A stretch of 32,148 nt of DNA from an uncultured Pseudoflavonifractor sp. (GTDB lineage Bacteria > Bacillota > Clostridia > Oscillospirales > Oscillospiraceae). Shown one piece after another: positions 5,924-16,591 of this stretch. Position 1 is the stretch's first letter, and every line of letters begins with the position of its first letter. A program made the translations under genes and the position numbers. The stretch covers positions 1 through 32,148 of the forward strand of contig CAJFTA010000022.1 in the NCBI GenBank assembly GCA_904419835.1, in the 5' to 3' direction. The notes below the pieces were generated by a model. That model was not told the DNA's origin. It did not search any database and saw only the letters and a program-made list of their open reading frames with translations.

Positions 5924-7369
5924 TTACCCTCTGCGGTAGGTCCTGGTGATGTCGCCCAGTCTGCGGGCCACGTCGGGGTTGAGGGCGGCGTCACGGACAC
6001 GCCAGGTCCAGTTGTGGGGTCCGGCGGTGCCGGGGGTGTTCATGCGGGCGTCGGCGCCCAGGCCCAGCAGGTCCTGCATGGGGGCAATGGCCAGGCGGCT
6101 CATGGTGCTCCACGCACCGCATACAGCGCCCCAGCCGTAGCCCTCGTCCTCCCGGAGACGGAGATAGCGCATGGCGTACTCCCGCTCACCGGGGGAGGCC
6201 TCCTGGAAGAGCCACTGGACAAAGGTGGGGGTGTCGTGGGTGCCGGTGTACACCACCGAGTCGGGCTGGCAGTTGTGGGGCAGATAGGCGCTCTCGCCGT
6301 TGGGGTCAAAGGCGTAGACCAGCACTTTCATGCCGGGCAGACCGCTGTTGGCGATGAACTCCAGCACATCTTCTTCCAGGGCGCCCAGGTCCTCGGCGAT
6401 GATGTTCAGGCTGGGCACCTCGTCCTGGAAGCGCTGGAGCAGCTCCATGCCGGGACCGGGCTCCCAGTGGCCGTAGGTGGCCACCGTGTCCCCTGCGGGG
6501 ATGGACCAGTAGTTGTAGAAGGCCCGGAAGTGGTCGATGCGCACCACGTCGTACAGCTCAGCGGCCCAGGCCATCCGCTCCACCCACCAGTCAAAGACCT
6601 CCTTCCGGTGGCCTTCCCAGTCGTAGAGGGGGTTGCCCCAGTGCTGGCCGGTCTCGGAGAAGGCGTCGGGGGGCACACCGGCCACAGCGGCGGGATGCCC
6701 CTTCTCGTCCAGCTGGAACAGCTCCGGTCTGGCCCAGAAGTCGGCGCCGTCCTCTGAGACGTAGATGGGCAGGTCGCCGATGATGGACACGTTTTTCTCG
6801 TTGGCGTACCGCTTGAGGGCGTGCCACTGGCGGAAAAAGACGGTCTGGAGGAAGATATGGAAGTTGACGTCGTCCTCCTCCGGCTCGGGAGCGGGGGAGG
6901 GCCACTCCGCCGGGGGCAGGTCCAGCTCCTCCCGCAGGGCGGCGAAGCGGGCGTAGTCCTCCGCCCAGTGGGCGAAGGTGAGGAAGGCCTCCATCCTGGG
7001 GGCCCATAGCGCCCTGCCCCGCTCCCAGGCCTTGCGCAGCAGAGGCAGACGGGTGCGGCGGAGGAAGTCGTAGTCCACCCGGTCAGGGCTGTCGTGGCGG
7101 GCAGAGTCCAACTCCTCACGGGTGAGGAGCCCCTCTTCGGCCAGCTCCTCCAGGTCCAGGAAGAGGGGATTGCCCGCGAAGGAGGAGGGGGACATATAGG
7201 GGGAGTCGCCGCCCCCCGGGGGGACCAGGGGGAGAATCTGCCAGTAATGCTGGTTGGCCGAGGCCAGGAAGTCGATAAAGCCGCGGGCCTCCTTCCCCAT
7301 GGTGCCGATGCCGTAGGGGCCCGGCAGGGAGAAGACGGGGAGGAGGATTCCGCTGGAGCGTCCGTCCAT
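5924..7369 (-). CDS. malQ: 4-alpha-glucanotransferase (amylomaltase, GH77), 481 aa
   Basis: MalQ moves a maltooligosaccharide from one 1,4-alpha-glucan to another glucan or glucose, in cytoplasmic maltodextrin or glycogen metabolism. GH77 signatures are clear: an N-terminal SSGILLPVFSLPGPYGIGTM segment, nucleophile D279 in VVRIDHFRAF, acid/base E326 in IIAEDLGAL, and D379 in YTGTHDTPT. Length is normal for bacterial amylomaltase (about 480-500 aa). The frame is open to 7534, but ATG 7369 matches the family start and has AAAGGA 10 bases upstream; the further upstream part overlaps the promoter. A strong promoter (7443-7471) drives it divergently from the HAD gene. No other glycogen genes are in the window. 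Confidence 0.95.
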   Translation of the reverse strand: MDGRSSGILLPVFSLPGPYGIGTMGKEARGFIDFLASANQHYWQILPLVPPGGGDSPYMSPSSFAGNPLFLDLEELAEEGLLTREELDSARHDSPDRVDYDFLRRTRLPLLRKAWERGRALWAPRMEAFLTFAHWAEDYARFAALREELDLPPAEWPSPAPEPEEDDVNFHIFLQTVFFRQWHALKRYANEKNVSIIGDLPIYVSEDGADFWARPELFQLDEKGHPAAVAGVPPDAFSETGQHWGNPLYDWEGHRKEVFDWWVERMAWAAELYDVVRIDHFRAFYNYWSIPAGDTVATYGHWEPGPGMELLQRFQDEVPSLNIIAEDLGALEEDVLEFIANSGLPGMKVLVYAFDPNGESAYLPHNCQPDSVVYTGTHDTPTFVQWLFQEASPGEREYAMRYLRLREDEGYGWGAVCGAWSTMSRLAIAPMQDLLGLGADARMNTPGTAGPHNWTWRVRDAALNPDVARRLGDITRTYRRG

Positions 7370-7442
7370 TCGTGTTTCATCCTTTCCGGCGGCGGGGGGA
7401 CCGGCAGGGCCCAGCCGCCCGGTAATCATCATATACGCGATT

Positions 7443-7471
7443 ATTATAATCTTCGAAGCGCGAACTGGCAA
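7443..7471 (-). promoter_or_regulatory. Sigma-A promoter for malQ
   Basis: Read leftwards: TTGCCA (7471-7466), a 17-base spacer and a perfect TATAAT (7448-7443). It gives a leader of about 65 bases before ATG 7369. Confidence 0.8.
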
Positions 7472-7506
7472 CCCTTGAAAATGCAGGGCTTCGGCCGGAA
7501 AATGGC

Positions 7507-7535
7507 TTGCGGCGGCGGTGAAAGTGGGATACAAT
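7507..7535 (+). promoter_or_regulatory. Sigma-A promoter for the HAD phosphatase gene
   Basis: TTGCGG (7507-7512), a 17-base spacer and TACAAT (7530-7535), ending 32 bases before ATG 7568. Confidence 0.75.
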
Positions 7536-7567
7536 CAGGGGGAACAGGACGCAAGGGGGAGTCGGAT

Positions 7568-8398
7568 ATGAGCATTCGGATGATTGCGGTGGATTTGGAC
7601 GGCACGCTGCTCGCCTCGGACAGCGTGACGGTTCCGGAGGAGAACATCCGGGCCCTCCGGCGGGCGGCGGAGAAGGGGGCGGAGATTGTGCTGGCCAGCG
7701 GCCGCTCCCTGGTGATGATGGAGGACGCGGCGGAGCAGCTGGGCTGCGTGGACTACGCGGTGTCCGCCCTGGGGGCGGTGGTGACGGACCGCCGGACCGG
7801 GCGGCGTCTGGCGGAGCGGGAGCTCACACCGGAGCAGCGGCGCGCCGCCATGGAGGTACTGCGGCCCTATGGCCCGCTGGTTGAGGTGTACTGCGGCAGC
7901 CGGATTTATGTGGAGCGCGGGGAGCTGGAGCGCCGCCCGCCGGTGTCCGGCTTTGATTTCCTCCGCTTCCGGTATGACGACCGGGTGGACGCCCTGGAGG
8001 CGGCTCTGGGGGAGCGGACGGTGGAAAAGCTGGACGTGGACTTCATTCCGGATCTGGGGGCGCTGGAGGCCATCCGGGCCGGGCTGGCGGCCCTGGGCGG
8101 GCTGAATGTGCTGGCCTATCCCCGGCGTCTGCAAATGGAGATCAGCCGCGCCGGGGCCACGAAGAGCTGGGGAATCCAGGCGCTTTGCGCCCATCTGGGC
8201 ATTGAGGCCCGGGAGGTGCTGGCCCTGGGGGACAGCGACAACGACCTGGACCTGCTGTCCTGGGCGGGCTGCTCCGTGGCCATGGCCAACGGCTCTCCGC
8301 TGGCCCGCCAGGCAGCGGACATGGTGACCGCCGCCAACGATGAGGGAGGCGTGGCCCGGGCGGTGGAGGCCCTGATGGATCGGATTGGGAACGGATGA
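7568..8398 (+). CDS. Cof-type HAD-superfamily phosphatase, 276 aa
   Basis: A cytoplasmic HAD phosphatase of the Cof/YbiV type (HAD-IIB), which generally hydrolyses sugar phosphates or other small phospho-metabolites. Motif I is VDLDGTLL, with nucleophile D9 and D11. Motif II is the Ser in VLASGRSL, and motif IV is LALGDSDNDLDLL. The C2-type cap lies between about residues 80 and 180. The ATG at 7568 has AAGGGGGAG 6 bases upstream, and a promoter ends 32 bases before it. Length is typical (about 270 aa). Substrate cannot be told from sequence. It is divergent from malQ, which might hint at a sugar-phosphate substrate, but such enzymes occur everywhere. Confidence 0.9.
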   Translation: MSIRMIAVDLDGTLLASDSVTVPEENIRALRRAAEKGAEIVLASGRSLVMMEDAAEQLGCVDYAVSALGAVVTDRRTGRRLAERELTPEQRRAAMEVLRPYGPLVEVYCGSRIYVERGELERRPPVSGFDFLRFRYDDRVDALEAALGERTVEKLDVDFIPDLGALEAIRAGLAALGGLNVLAYPRRLQMEISRAGATKSWGIQALCAHLGIEAREVLALGDSDNDLDLLSWAGCSVAMANGSPLARQAADMVTAANDEGGVARAVEALMDRIGNG

Positions 8399-8408
8399 GA
8401 AACAGAAC

Positions 8409-8448
8409 ACGGCGCCCTGTGCACGCGCTGCACAGGGCGCCGTATTTT
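8409..8448. terminator. Bidirectional terminator between HAD and MarR genes
   Basis: A perfect 15-bp stem (8409-8423 with 8429-8443, loop CGCGC) is followed by ATTTTGT. It lies between two convergent genes. Confidence 0.8.
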
Positions 8449-8466
8449 GTCTGTGAGTGGCGGGAA

Positions 8467-8904
8467 TCAGGGCTCCTCCACGCTGGCGCCGCCGGTCAGA
8501 TTCTTGTAGAGGCGGACCAGAAACTGGTAGAACAGAGCTTTCTCCTCCTCGGAGAAGCCGGAGAGCTCTAAGGCCTCCATCTTGCCGCGCATCTCGGTGG
8601 CAGCCTCGTGGCGGGCGTAGCCGCTGGGGGTCAGGGAGATTGCGGTGGCCCGTTTGTTGCCCGCCGCGGTCTGGCGGGAGATGAGGCCGTCGGCCTCCAT
8701 TTTGTCCAGCAGGCGGGAGATGGTGGCGGGCTCGATGTCGCACATGGCGGCCAGGTCCTTCTGCATGCAGCCGTCATGGCGGGCAAGAAAGCCGAGAATT
8801 TTGGGCTGGCCCACCGAGAGGCCCAGTTCGGCAATCATAGGGCGAAAGACGTTATTCTGGGCGTGGTAGGATTTCAGCAGGGCGATACTAAAGGGGACAT
8901 CCAT
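8467..8904 (-). CDS. MarR-family transcriptional regulator, 145 aa
   Basis: A winged-helix MarR regulator. The DNA-binding part spans about residues 28-95, with LSVGQPKILGFLARHDG, the recognition region DIEPATISRLLDKMEADGLI and the wing RQTAAGNKRATAISLTPSG; flanking helices form the dimer. The start is ATG 904 bases into the 8 kb mark (8904), with AGAAGGA about 10 bases upstream; a TTG at 8925 in frame overlaps that ribosome binding site. A promoter at 8989-9016 is followed by a near-perfect palindrome, so it is probably autoregulated. No adjacent drug-efflux gene is present, so its other targets are unknown. Confidence 0.9.
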   Translation of the reverse strand: MDVPFSIALLKSYHAQNNVFRPMIAELGLSVGQPKILGFLARHDGCMQKDLAAMCDIEPATISRLLDKMEADGLISRQTAAGNKRATAISLTPSGYARHEAATEMRGKMEALELSGFSEEEKALFYQFLVRLYKNLTGGASVEEP

Positions 8905-8954
8905 AAAACAGCATTCCTTCTGCAAATTAAGAGAGGCTCCGCAGCGGGAGCCTT

Positions 8955-8978
8955 ACAGATGGTTCTTGTACCAACTGT
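8955..8978. promoter_or_regulatory. Probable MarR operator
   Basis: ACAGATGGT (8955-8963) and ACCAACTGT (8970-8978) form a 9-bp inverted repeat with one mismatch and a 6-nt spacer. It lies just downstream of the leftward -10 box, overlapping the expected transcription start, where a repressor would block initiation. Confidence 0.65.
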
Positions 8979-8988
8979 TAGCAATACA

Positions 8989-9016
8989 ATTTTAACAGAT
9001 GTGAAAAAAATGTCAA
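8989..9016 (-). promoter_or_regulatory. Sigma-A promoter for marR
   Basis: Read leftwards: a perfect TTGACA (9016-9011), a 16-base spacer and TAAAAT (8994-8989). Confidence 0.75.
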
Positions 9017-9049
9017 TCCTTTTTTCCGGATTCCCTGCCCCGGCGGTGC

Positions 9050-9562
9050 TCAGCCCTTTGCGCCCTGCTCGACGGCGGAGCGGATGGCGGTGAACACCTC
9101 ATCCTGGCCGTCGCACATGACCAGCAGGATGGTGCCGTCCTCCAGAGTCTCCAGCCGGGCGTTGGCGGCAATGTCGTACTGGTCGGCCAGATACTGCTCA
9201 AAATCCTGCTTCTGCCGGTCCACAAAGCCCCGCAGAGCCTCCTTCACCGTCTCATCTTTCCCCTCGGCGGGATAGACGGCGGCGATGCCGTAGGCCTTCA
9301 CGTTTATGGCCGAGGCGGAGATGGCGAAGGCGCTCATGTCCCCGGCGGACAGGCCCATCAGCTCCAGCAGGAGGGGGGCCATGTCGTCGGCGTCGGAGGT
9401 GACGATAGGGAAGGCGTCGTTGTCCTCCTGGCTCCGGGCGTCCTGGATGGCGGCGCGGTAGAGCTCGGTCCGCTCCTGGGCAGTGAGCTGGGACTCCGGG
9501 GCGGAGGAACAGCCGGTGAGCAGCAAAATGGGGAGAAGAATCAGAGAAAGAAACCGTTTCAT
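9050..9562 (-). CDS. DUF4358 family lipoprotein, 170 aa
   Basis: A secreted lipoprotein. Residues 1-18 form a signal peptide (MKRFLSLILLPILLLTGC), with the lipobox LLTGC placing the lipidated cysteine at 18. The mature part is acidic, includes FPIVTSDADDMAPLLLELMG and GIAAVYPAEGKDETVKEALR, and fits the DUF4358 family common in Clostridia; function unknown. The ATG at 9562 is one base after the TGA of clpC. Its AGGAG ribosome binding site lies inside the last clpC codons, so translation is probably coupled to clpC. Confidence 0.85.
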   Translation of the reverse strand: MKRFLSLILLPILLLTGCSSAPESQLTAQERTELYRAAIQDARSQEDNDAFPIVTSDADDMAPLLLELMGLSAGDMSAFAISASAINVKAYGIAAVYPAEGKDETVKEALRGFVDRQKQDFEQYLADQYDIAANARLETLEDGTILLVMCDGQDEVFTAIRSAVEQGAKG

Positions 9563-9563
9563 A

Positions 9564-12080
<2,517 letters not shown>

Positions 12081-12357
12081 GGCCTCACGCCCTTCCGCTG
12101 CCGGAGTGGGGCTGGACCGCCTTGTCTGCCTGTCTTTTTTCACTGTACGTATGCTCCTTTGCGGTTGGGGCAGCGCGGTTTTGGTGCCGGGCGCTGGCGG
12201 GCGCGCCCTCCAGGTCGGGGGCCAGACTGCCCGCTGCCTCCATGCGAAAGATAGAATTAGGGTTTTTTTCCATAATAATACACCACCTGACGTTCTGCGG
12301 CGCTCTATATTTTTTCCGCCCACAGGGAAATATACCCGCCTTCCGCACAATTTAGCA

Positions 12358-12385
12358 TTGCAATTTGAAAAACTTGTGGTACAAT
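12358..12385 (+). promoter_or_regulatory. Sigma-A promoter for the ferredoxin gene
   Basis: TTGCAA (12358-12363), a 16-base spacer and TACAAT (12380-12385), 30 bases before ATG 12416. Confidence 0.7.
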
Positions 12386-12415
12386 GAAATCACACTTGAA
12401 TTGGAGGTGTTTCCA

Positions 12416-12586
12416 ATGGCCTATGTTATCGGTAATGACTGCGTGAGCTGCGGTTCCTGCGAGGGCGCCTGCCCCGTGTCCGCTATCTCCCAGGGTGACG
12501 AGCACTATGTCATCGACGCTGATACCTGCATCGACTGCGGTACCTGCGCTGAGACCTGCCCCGTGGGCGCCATTGCTCAGGGCTGA
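12416..12586 (+). CDS. 2[4Fe-4S] ferredoxin, 56 aa
   Basis: A clostridial-type electron carrier with two symmetric CxxCxxCxxxCP motifs: CVSCGSCEGACP (residues 9-20) and CIDCGTCAETCP (38-49). Each half contributes cysteines to two [4Fe-4S] clusters. Length is exactly that of clostridial ferredoxins (about 55 aa). GGAGG lies 8 bases before ATG 12416. It is monocistronic, with its own promoter and a strong terminator, as expected for an abundant redox carrier of an anaerobe; it probably serves hydrogenases and pyruvate:ferredoxin oxidoreductase, which are not in the window. Confidence 0.95.
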   Translation: MAYVIGNDCVSCGSCEGACPVSAISQGDEHYVIDADTCIDCGTCAETCPVGAIAQG

Positions 12587-12600
12587 TGTACTCTGATGAA

Positions 12601-12637
12601 AACAGCGGCACCGCTTGGCGGTGCCGCTGTTTTTTTC
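12601..12637 (+). terminator. Rho-independent terminator after ferredoxin
   Basis: A perfect 14-bp stem (12601-12614 with 12618-12631, loop TTG) followed by a T run. Confidence 0.9.
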
Positions 12638-12695
12638 CCAAGACAGCAACAGGAGGCCGGCGCAGACGCTGCCGGCGGGAAGTGGGAGGCCGTAT

Positions 12696-14021
12696 ATGAA
12701 GGAGCTGAAGGGGAAGGAACTGCTGCTTGTGGGGTTCACCCTGTTTTCCATGTTTTTCGGGGCGGGAAACCTGATTTTCCCGCCCTTTACAGGCGCGCAG
12801 GCGGGCACAGCCACCTGGGTTGCCTTTGCGGGTCTGGCGGTGTCGGCGGTGGGCTTCCCCATCCTGGGCGTGGTGGCAGTGGCCCGCTCCGGCGGGCTGG
12901 ACAAGCTGGCGGGCCGGGTGAGTCCCTGGTTTGCCGCGGCGTTCACCTTTCTGATTTACCTTTCCATTGGTCCCTGCCTGGCCATTCCAAGGACGGCCAG
13001 TACCTCCTTTGAGATGGCGGTCACCCCCTTTCTGGGGGAGGGCGCCCCTGCCGGACTGCTCCAGCTGATTTACTCCGTGCTGTTCTTTGCTGCCGCCCTG
13101 GCCCTGGCGCTGCAGCCCGAGCGGCTCACCGACCGGCTGGGCAAAATCCTCTGTCCCATCCTCATCGCCCTGATTGTGGTGCTCTTTGTGGGCTGCCTGG
13201 TCAGGCCGGTGGGGGGCTACGCAGCCCCCACCGGCAGCTATGCCGGCAACGCGGCCGTCCAGGGCTTTCTGGACGGCTACCAGACCATGGACACCATCGC
13301 CGCCCTCAACTTCGGCATCATCATCGCCCTGAATATCAGGGCCAGGGGGGTGGAGAGCGAGAAGGGTGTGGTACGCGCCACCATCCGCGCGGGGTGGATT
13401 GCCGGAGCCATGCTGCTGGCGATTTACGCCATGCTGGCCCATATCGGGGCCATGGCGGGGGGCGCCTTCCCAGGCGCGGAAAACGGCGCCGAGACTCTGA
13501 CCAGCATGGTACCCGCCGTGTTCGGCCCCTGGGGCAGCGCTATCCTGGCGGCGGTGTTTGTCATCGCCTGCTTCAATACCTGCGTGGGCCTGATGAGCTG
13601 CTGCAGCGAGTATTTCTCCGGGCTGTTCCCCAAAATCTCCTACCGGTGGTGGGCGGTATTTTTCGCCGTCGTGAGCATGGCGGTGTCCAACGCGGGATTG
13701 AACATGATTCTCAAGGTGTCGGTGCCCGTACTCAACGCCATCTACCCGGTGGCTATTGTACTCATTCTCCTGTCCTTCTGCCAGCGGTGGCTGGAGGGCC
13801 TGCGGTATGTGTACCCGATAACCATCCTCTTCACCGGCGTGGCCAGCGTGCTCTCCGCCCTGCGGGGGGCGTCTCTGCTGCCCGGGGCGGCAGCGGAGCT
13901 TCTGAGCAAGGCGCCGCTGGCGTCCATGGGGCTGGGCTGGGTGGCGCCCGCGGTGCTGGGCGCCGCCATCGGCATTCTCCTGTCCCTGGCGGCGGGGAGA
14001 CGCCGGGCTGAAACCCCGTAA
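12696..14021 (+). CDS. brnQ: Branched-chain amino acid transport carrier (LIVCS family), 441 aa
   Basis: A sodium- or proton-coupled importer of Leu, Ile and Val in the cytoplasmic membrane (LIVCS family). The N-terminus KELLLVGFTLFSMFFGAGNL and the following IFPPFTGAQAG are family signatures. About 12 hydrophobic segments run through the protein. ATG 12696 has GGGAGG 7 bases upstream; the frame is open to 12615, but that part overlaps the ferredoxin terminator. No separate promoter was found, so it may have a weak one within 12640-12690 or depend on read-through. The gene ends 11 bases before a long convergent hairpin. Confidence 0.92.
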   Translation: MKELKGKELLLVGFTLFSMFFGAGNLIFPPFTGAQAGTATWVAFAGLAVSAVGFPILGVVAVARSGGLDKLAGRVSPWFAAAFTFLIYLSIGPCLAIPRTASTSFEMAVTPFLGEGAPAGLLQLIYSVLFFAAALALALQPERLTDRLGKILCPILIALIVVLFVGCLVRPVGGYAAPTGSYAGNAAVQGFLDGYQTMDTIAALNFGIIIALNIRARGVESEKGVVRATIRAGWIAGAMLLAIYAMLAHIGAMAGGAFPGAENGAETLTSMVPAVFGPWGSAILAAVFVIACFNTCVGLMSCCSEYFSGLFPKISYRWWAVFFAVVSMAVSNAGLNMILKVSVPVLNAIYPVAIVLILLSFCQRWLEGLRYVYPITILFTGVASVLSALRGASLLPGAAAELLSKAPLASMGLGWVAPAVLGAAIGILLSLAAGRRRAETP

Positions 14022-14028
14022 AGAAACA

Positions 14029-14067
14029 CAGCGCCGCCCTCCGCTGAAAATGCGGAGGGCGGCGCTG
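14029..14067. terminator. Bidirectional terminator between brnQ and the hydrolase gene
   Basis: A perfect 16-bp stem (14029-14044 with 14052-14067, loop tgaaaat) between convergent genes. Leftward it is followed by TGTTTCTTTA, rightward by CTTGCTGTAAAT, so neither T run is perfect. Confidence 0.7.
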
Positions 14068-14096
14068 CTTGCTGTAAATAGAAGTTTCCGCCGGGC

Positions 14097-15062
14097 TTAA
14101 AACTGCTCCAGCAGGAACCGGCCGATGCTCTCCATGGCCAGATTGGCCCTGCGGACGGGGAACATCTGGAACACGTGCCACATGTCGTTCCACACCTCCA
14201 GGCGGCAGGGCGCCTGGGCGGCGTTCATCCGGTCCCGGAGGCGGATGGAGTCGGAGAGGAGCAGCTCGTTGCTGCCCGCCTGAATCAGGGTGGGCGGGAA
14301 GCCGGTAAAGTCCCCGAAGAGCGGGGAGAGAAGGGGGTCGGCCAGGTCGTGATCCCTGGCGTAGGCAGTACGGACGGCCTTGATATACTCCAGCGTGATG
14401 GTGGGGTCCAGGGCGGCCCGCTCGGTGTAGGACCGGCCGCTGGCGGTCATGTCGGTCCAGGGGGACATGAGGATAAGCCGGGCGGGCAGCCTGCGTCCCA
14501 TGGCCTTGAGCCGGTGGCAGAGCACCAGGGCCATGTTGCCTCCGGCGGAGTCGCCGGCCACCACGACGTCCCGCGCGCCGTAGCCCTGGTACATCAGGTA
14601 GTCCCAGGCCTTCATGGCGTCGTCCGCGGCGGCGGGGAAGGGGTGCTCCGGGGCCAGGCGGTACTCAAAGGCCATCACCTCCCAGCCGGTGACGTTGGCC
14701 AGCTTGGCGGCCAGGGGGCGGGAGTAGCCCAGGTTGCCGCTGGTGTAGCCGCCGCCGTGGCAGTAGAGCACGGCCCGCCGCCGGTCGTGGCCCCGCTCGG
14801 GCCGGACCCAGGCGGCGTTCATGTCATCCAGGGTGAAGGGCTCCCACCGCATGCCCAGCATGGGCGCGGCCAGACGGCCCAGCAGCTCCTGAGCGGCCCG
14901 CTGCCGCTCCAAATCCTCCGGCGCCATGGACTCGGGCAGGGTGGCGGAGTGGATGGCCTTGAGGGCCCGCATCATGGGGGCCAGCCGCCGGTCCTCGGCG
15001 GTCTCCCTGCGGCCGGCGGGGCGGATGAGTTTCATCCTGCGCGTTTCGGGTTTGTGTTCCAT
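14097..15062 (-). CDS. Alpha/beta-hydrolase, HSL-type esterase/acetylhydrolase, 321 aa
   Basis: An intracellular esterase of the hormone-sensitive-lipase type (alpha/beta-hydrolase fold 3). The oxyanion-hole motif is HGGG (102-105). The nucleophile S172 lies in VAGDSAGGN. The acid is probably E266 in IQAGSNELLLSD, where the more usual Asp is replaced by Asn-Glu, and the His is H296 in NDMWHVF. The ATG at 15062 has a textbook AAGGAGG 5 bases upstream; the frame is open to 15110 but that part has no support. It is divergent from a condensation-like acyltransferase (15270) and zinc-ribbon membrane gene, suggesting a linked acyl-ester pathway; the substrate is unknown. Confidence 0.88.
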   Translation of the reverse strand: MEHKPETRRMKLIRPAGRRETAEDRRLAPMMRALKAIHSATLPESMAPEDLERQRAAQELLGRLAAPMLGMRWEPFTLDDMNAAWVRPERGHDRRRAVLYCHGGGYTSGNLGYSRPLAAKLANVTGWEVMAFEYRLAPEHPFPAAADDAMKAWDYLMYQGYGARDVVVAGDSAGGNMALVLCHRLKAMGRRLPARLILMSPWTDMTASGRSYTERAALDPTITLEYIKAVRTAYARDHDLADPLLSPLFGDFTGFPPTLIQAGSNELLLSDSIRLRDRMNAAQAPCRLEVWNDMWHVFQMFPVRRANLAMESIGRFLLEQF

Positions 15063-15191
15063 TGGGACCTCCTTGGGAAGATAGGGGGAAAATGCCCGCA
15101 GACGGGGCATAAGGTGACGTTGAGGATAGACTATATCATACTATGCCCGGCGGGAAAAGAAAAGAGGGAGAATTTGCGGCGGCGGTGCGGG

Positions 15192-15220
15192 TTGTAGTTT
15201 TGCGCCGGCCATGTTACAAT
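15192..15220 (+). promoter_or_regulatory. Sigma-A promoter for the acyltransferase gene
   Basis: TTGTAG (15192-15197), a 17-base spacer and TACAAT (15215-15220), 49 bases before ATG 15270. The leftward promoter of the hydrolase in the same gap is less clear; a TATGATATAGT stretch (about 15131-15145, leftward) is a candidate -10. Confidence 0.7.
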
Positions 15221-15269
15221 GTTAGATGCTGAAGCGGCTCAACCCGGGCCGGGAGAAGAGGGAGAGAAG

Positions 15270-16559
15270 ATGGCCAGGCAGAAGAAGGAAAAGCCGGACT
15301 GGTATCCGCTGGACAACGCGGGCGTGCTCTACGCCTCCATCCAGAAGGAGCGGTACTCGGCCATCTACCGGTTCTCGGCGGTGATGACCCAGGAAGTGGA
15401 CCCGGCTGCCCTCCAGCGGGCGGTGGACAAGGTGATGCCCCGGTTCCCTGGATTTCGGGTGCGGATCAAGCAGGGGCTGTTCTGGTACTACCTGGAGCCC
15501 AACGACGCCCCCGGCCCCTTTGTCCGGCCGGACATCGCCAACCCCTGCCAGCCGGTGCGGTTCAAGGAGGACAACGGCTGGCTGGTGCGGTTTTACTACT
15601 ACCGGCGGCGCATCTCCCTGGAGGTATTCCACGCCCTGTCGGACGGCAGCGGCGCGCTGACCTTTTTCCGCACCCTGCTGGCGGTCTACCTGCGGGAGAC
15701 GGGGGTGGACATCCCCGAGGGCGGCGGCGTGCTGAGCATTCACGAGCCCCCGGCCAGGGAGGAGATGGAGGACGCCTATTCCCGCTACGCGGGGAGCAGG
15801 GTGCTCCGGGGCGGCTGGCAGAAGACGGCCTATGCCAACACCAGTGAGGCGGAACCCTTTTACACCCTGAACGTGACCATGGGCTTCATGCCCGTGGATA
15901 AGCTCAAGGAGGTGGCCAAAAGCCACGGCGCGTCCATCACGGAATACCTGGCGGCGGTGCTGATGCAGGCCATCATGGACAACCAGGCGGCGGAGCGGCC
16001 CCACCGGCCCCGCCCGGTGGCCCTGGCCATCCCCATCAATCTGCGCGGCTGGTTCCCGTCCAAAACCCTGCGGAACTTCATCCTCACGGTGCGGCCCTGC
16101 ATCGACCCCGCCCTGGGGGAGTACACCTTCCAGGAGATTGTGGACCGGGTGCACCACTTCATGCGGCTGAGCATCAACCGGCAGGAGATGCGGGCGGTGT
16201 TCACCGGAAACGTGCGCTTTACCACCAACCGGTTTCTCCAGCTGATTCCCGTGGTGCTGAAGAATCCGGTCATGTCCCTGTCCTACCGGCTGGTGGCGGC
16301 CCGGCCATACTCGGCCACCTACACCAACCCGGGCCAGTTCAAGGTGCCCCCTGAGATGGCGCCCCACATCCAGCGGATGGAGGTCATCCTGGGTCAGGCC
16401 ACCCGGCCCTCGCCCCACTGCGCCTCCATCAGCTACGGAAATGTGATGGAGGTGACCTTCGCGGGCACAGGGGTGTCCAGCGAGACGGAGCGGCGCTTTT
16501 TTACCCACCTGGTGAAGGAAGGGATTCCCGTGCGGGTGGAGAGCAACCGAACAAACTGA
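15270..16559 (+). CDS. Condensation-like / alcohol acetyltransferase-type acyltransferase, 429 aa
   Basis: Resembles the CoA-dependent acyltransferase superfamily (condensation domains, PapA, alcohol acetyltransferases). The active-site motif HxxxDG appears as H121-ALS-D125-G126 in EVFHALSDGSG, and the N-terminal layout (YRFSAVMTQEVDPAALQRAV followed by FPGFRVRIK) is that of one lobe of the family. The second lobe contains VALAIPINLRGWFPSKTLRN, matching the conserved 'PxNLR' bridging element. ATG 15270 has AGGGAG 5 bases upstream. It is followed 32 bases later by a zinc-ribbon membrane protein, a pairing I have seen in Lachnospiraceae and Oscillospiraceae. Acyl donor and acceptor unknown. Confidence 0.8.
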   Translation: MARQKKEKPDWYPLDNAGVLYASIQKERYSAIYRFSAVMTQEVDPAALQRAVDKVMPRFPGFRVRIKQGLFWYYLEPNDAPGPFVRPDIANPCQPVRFKEDNGWLVRFYYYRRRISLEVFHALSDGSGALTFFRTLLAVYLRETGVDIPEGGGVLSIHEPPAREEMEDAYSRYAGSRVLRGGWQKTAYANTSEAEPFYTLNVTMGFMPVDKLKEVAKSHGASITEYLAAVLMQAIMDNQAAERPHRPRPVALAIPINLRGWFPSKTLRNFILTVRPCIDPALGEYTFQEIVDRVHHFMRLSINRQEMRAVFTGNVRFTTNRFLQLIPVVLKNPVMSLSYRLVAARPYSATYTNPGQFKVPPEMAPHIQRMEVILGQATRPSPHCASISYGNVMEVTFAGTGVSSETERRFFTHLVKEGIPVRVESNRTN

Positions 16560-16591
16560 CGGCCGGAGAGCTGCCTGAGAGGTGAAAGGAT

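Noticed and set aside
12085..12348. An 87-codon minus-strand frame upstream of clpC
   Set aside because: Overlaps the possible clpC N-terminal extension in another frame and has no recognisable domain; its position in the clpC leader makes a leader peptide conceivable but unsupported.
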